Source of the DNA: Deltaproteobacteria bacterium
Lineage (GTDB): Bacteria; Desulfobacterota; Desulfobacteria; Desulfobacterales; Desulfatirhabdiaceae
Direction: 5' to 3'
NCBI GenBank assembly: GCA_021778975.1
Contig: JAJYBO010000149.1
Coordinates: 1 to 6,988, forward strand
Length of the DNA stretch: 6,988 nt
Part shown: positions 4,766 to 6,988 of the stretch, piece by piece
Layout of the letters: the number at the start of each line of letters is the position of its first letter
Numbering within the stretch: the first letter of the stretch is position 1
The notes under the pieces: generated by a model
Database searches by the model: none
What the model was told of the DNA's origin: nothing
The model's input: the letters and a program-made list of their open reading frames with translations, nothing else
Program-made: the position numbers and the translations under genes

Positions 4766-6988
4766 ATGAACAAAAAAATGCAATTATCAGGGATGTTTTC
4801 AATGGGTATTGCGCTGTTGTTTTTTGCGGTTTGCGCCGTTGCGGCCCCGGTGCCGGATACTGGCCAGACCCTGTGTTACAACGCTGCCGGCAATGTCATT
4901 ACCTGCCCATCACCCGGTCAGGACTATTACGGCCAGGATGGCAACTACACCATCAACCCCATGTCTTACACCAAATTAGACAGCAGCGGTAACGCCCTGC
5001 CGGATTCGGCTACGTCATGGAGCATGGTGAAAGACAATGTCACCGGCCTGACATGGGAGATGAAAACCAACAAAGATGGCAAAACAAACTACAACGACCC
5101 TCATGATGCCGACAACACCTATACCTGGTATGACAGCAACCCGGCCACCAACGGCGGCAATGCCGGCACGTATAATAATGGTGTGAATACGGAAGCCTTC
5201 ATTAAAGCCCTGAATGACGCCCATTATGGTGGTTATACTGACTGGAGATTGCCCACCTTCAAGGAAATGTCCTATATTGTCAACTACAGTATATTATCTC
5301 CTGGACCAACGATAACTACCGGGTATTTCCCTAACACGACTGCATCCGGGTATTGGACTTCTACTACATATGTAAGCAGTACAGGCGAGGCGTGGAGTGT
5401 GGGTTTCTTCGATGCCTATGGTGGCTATAGCAATAAGAGCAGTAGCAGCTACGTCCGTGCCGTTCGCGGGGGACAGTCTGTTTCATTGGGCAAGTCAGTT
5501 ATTGGATCATTGGATGCCGAAAGCAGCAAATCTGTCGAAAATGCAGCGGCGGCTGCGAGTAGTTATACGGATAATGGTGATGGAACGGTAACGGATGCGT
5601 CAACTGGCTTGATGTGGCAGCAGACCAGCTCTTCCAATACCATGACGTGGAAAAATGCATTATCATATTGTGAAAATTTGTCTCTGGCAGGTTATACGGA
5701 CTGGAGGCTGCCTACCATTAAAGAATTACGCTCCCTTGTGGACTACAGCAGTTATAATCCCTCTATCAATACGACATATTTTCCCAATACGCAGGCATCC
5801 TGGTATTGGTCTTCAACTACCCTTGCCTACGATAATAACTATACAATGAATGCATGGCTCGTGTATTTCAGTTCCGGCTACGAATACGGTAACGCTAAGA
5901 GCTACGGCTGTTATGTTCGTGCTGTTCGAGGAGGACAGCCGATTGTATTGGATTTGGTTATTTCCCAGACGCCGCTTACCGGATCGGCCGGGACAGTGTT
6001 TACGCAGACCGGAAAAAACTTTACGCCCAACAGCACCGCCACCCTGCACCTTAAAAAGCCAGATGGCGCGGAAGACGCCACCCGCTCACAGGCCATTGAT
6101 GGCAGCGGCAATTTCAGCACCACCTATACCGTACCCACCGGCAGTGCGGCAGGCACATACACCTGGTGGGCCGTTGACGGCGCAACAGGCGGCATGAGCA
6201 ACCAGATTCAATACACCGTTACCGCCGCCGTTTCCGGCAAAATTGCGGATATCGTCGGCAACTGGAGCACCGGCATTTTTTATTGGGATCCCGCCGCATC
6301 GAAATTTACACAGATGTTTAACCAAAGCCCGTCCGGAGACATTGCGGCCGGTGATTTCAACGGAGACGGCAAAGCCGATATTGCTGCCTGCTGGGGTTCA
6401 TCCGGCCTGTGGTGGCAGAACGGCGCCACGCTGGGCTGGACCAAGGTAACGGACTATGCGCCCTACAAAGTAACGGCCGGTGATGTGACCGGCGAAGGCC
6501 ATGCCGAAATCATCGGCAACTGGGATACCGGCATTTTTTACTGGAACACCGTCACCTCCAAATGGACGCAGTTGTATAACGGCTGCCCGACCGGCGATAT
6601 TGCGGCCGGTGATTTCAACGGAGACGGCAAAGCGGATGTCGCCGCCTGCTGGGGTTCATACGGCCTGTACTGGCTGAACACCGCCACTTCCCAATGGACG
6701 CAGGTAACCGGTACCGCCCCCTACCATGTAACAGCCGGCGACGTGACCGGCGAAGGCCATGCCGAGATCATCGGCAATTGGGATACCGGCATTTTTTACT
6801 GGAACACCGCCACCTCCAAATGGACGCAGTTGTACAACGGCTGCCCGACCGGCGATATCGCCGCGGGTGATTTCAACGGAGACGGCAAAGCGGATGTCGC
6901 CGCCTGCTGGAATTCATATGGCCTGTACTGGCTGAACACCGCCACTTCCCAATGGACCAAAATAACCGATTACGCTCCCGCCAGCCTG
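4766..6988 (+). CDS. Secreted DUF1566 x2 / Ig-like / propeller-repeat protein (3' end outside window)
   Basis: 741 codons, unbroken to the window edge. Order: Sec signal peptide (1-26: MNKK, hydrophobic IALLFFAVCAVA, likely cut after A-V-A; C23 lacks a lipobox); linker; DUF1566 domain 1 (about 90-236, GLTWE, GYTDWRLPT at 156-164, GYWTSTTY, YVRAVRGG); DUF1566 domain 2 (about 267-390, GLMWQQ, GYTDWRLPT at 309-317, WYWSSTT, YVRAVRGG); Ig-like beta domain (about 396-488, PLTGSAGTVFTQTGKNFTP ... AGTYTWWAVDG); then FG-GAP/VCBS-like propeller blades from about 492 on, with repeated DFNGDGKAD calcium-loop-like motifs alternating with DVTGEGHAEIIGNWDTGIFY. Such proteins are exported and probably act at the cell surface or outside in adhesion or binding. 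DUF1566 is related to C-terminal lectin-like sequences, but no ligand can be named. A good ribosome-binding site fixes the start. The orphan fragment at 3419-3613 is a tail of the same family, which suggests how this gene may end beyond the window. Confidence 0.9.
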   Translation, partial: MNKKMQLSGMFSMGIALLFFAVCAVAAPVPDTGQTLCYNAAGNVITCPSPGQDYYGQDGNYTINPMSYTKLDSSGNALPDSATSWSMVKDNVTGLTWEMKTNKDGKTNYNDPHDADNTYTWYDSNPATNGGNAGTYNNGVNTEAFIKALNDAHYGGYTDWRLPTFKEMSYIVNYSILSPGPTITTGYFPNTTASGYWTSTTYVSSTGEAWSVGFFDAYGGYSNKSSSSYVRAVRGGQSVSLGKSVIGSLDAESSKSVENAAAAASSYTDNGDGTVTDASTGLMWQQTSSSNTMTWKNALSYCENLSLAGYTDWRLPTIKELRSLVDYSSYNPSINTTYFPNTQASWYWSSTTLAYDNNYTMNAWLVYFSSGYEYGNAKSYGCYVRAVRGGQPIVLDLVISQTPLTGSAGTVFTQTGKNFTPNSTATLHLKKPDGAEDATRSQAIDGSGNFSTTYTVPTGSAAGTYTWWAVDGATGGMSNQIQYTVTAAVSGKIADIVGNWSTGIFYWDPAASKFTQMFNQSPSGDIAAGDFNGDGKADIAACWGSSGLWWQNGATLGWTKVTDYAPYKVTAGDVTGEGHAEIIGNWDTGIFYWNTVTSKWTQLYNGCPTGDIAAGDFNGDGKADVAACWGSYGLYWLNTATSQWTQVTGTAPYHVTAGDVTGEGHAEIIGNWDTGIFYWNTATSKWTQLYNGCPTGDIAAGDFNGDGKADVAACWNSYGLYWLNTATSQWTKITDYAPASL
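6239..6988 (+). repeat. 258-bp in-gene tandem repeat encoding 86-residue double blades
   Basis: The G-D-I-A-A-G-D-F-N-G-D-G motif recurs at 6335, 6593 and 6851, exactly 258 bp apart. Each unit of 86 residues has an A half (GDFNGDGKADVAACWGS.GL.W) and a B half (GDVTGEGHAEIIGNWDTGIF). The first unit is the most diverged. The second and third are close: the B-half stretches 6518-6592 and 6776-6850 differ at 3 of 75 bases. About 2.9 units are in the window and the array continues past its end. High DNA identity makes expansion, contraction and gene conversion likely. Confidence 0.88.

Noticed and set aside
4817..4840. Lipoprotein signal at C23 of the secreted protein
   Set aside because: The residues before C23 are F-A-V, lacking the small residue at -1 and the L at -3. 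A-V-A before A27 fits a normal signal-peptidase site.

Overview
This window is most likely from a Desulfobacterota-type (deltaproteobacterial) genome. That rests on protein content only: a DUF362 Fe-S-type protein, a MEDS sensor beside a hybrid histidine kinase, and a secreted DUF1566 plus FG-GAP/VCBS-like propeller protein. Coding parts are moderately GC-rich, while the stretch around 4330-4560 is clearly AT-richer. No rRNA, tRNA or CRISPR array was seen.

Left part (1-3200): the 3' end of a DUF362-family gene on the + strand converges, with a 6-bp gap, on a two-gene minus-strand operon. The operon runs from a MEDS-domain protein (start 3200, strong Shine-Dalgarno) into a soluble hybrid histidine kinase through an ATGA stop/start overlap. 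Together they look like a cytosolic sensory module whose output partner is not in the window.

Middle part (3201-4765): a remnant zone. It holds the orphan last ~65 codons of a propeller-protein gene (3419-3613), about 92% identical in DNA to the large gene at the right end. A long hairpin that looks like its terminator follows. Next come the first ~29 codons of an AAA-ATPase-like/PD-(D/E)XK family gene, a large GC-rich compound palindrome, and a DUF559 gene start split by a ~75-bp insertion with 20-bp inverted ends. After that there is AT-rich sequence with no recognised gene, then a second compact palindrome with 27-bp arms.

Right part (4766-6988): a large secreted protein, complete at its N-terminus and running off the window. 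Order: signal peptide, two DUF1566 domains, an Ig-like domain, then an array of propeller blades encoded by a 258-bp tandem repeat. This gene is an unbroken frame of 741 codons. The orphan fragment at 3419-3613 indicates that a second gene of this family, or a rearranged copy of this one, once ended in the middle region.

No complete new defence or mobile system is visible. The items most worth a second look are the duplicated propeller tail with its terminator, the small insertion inside the DUF559 remnant, and the MEDS/kinase pair.
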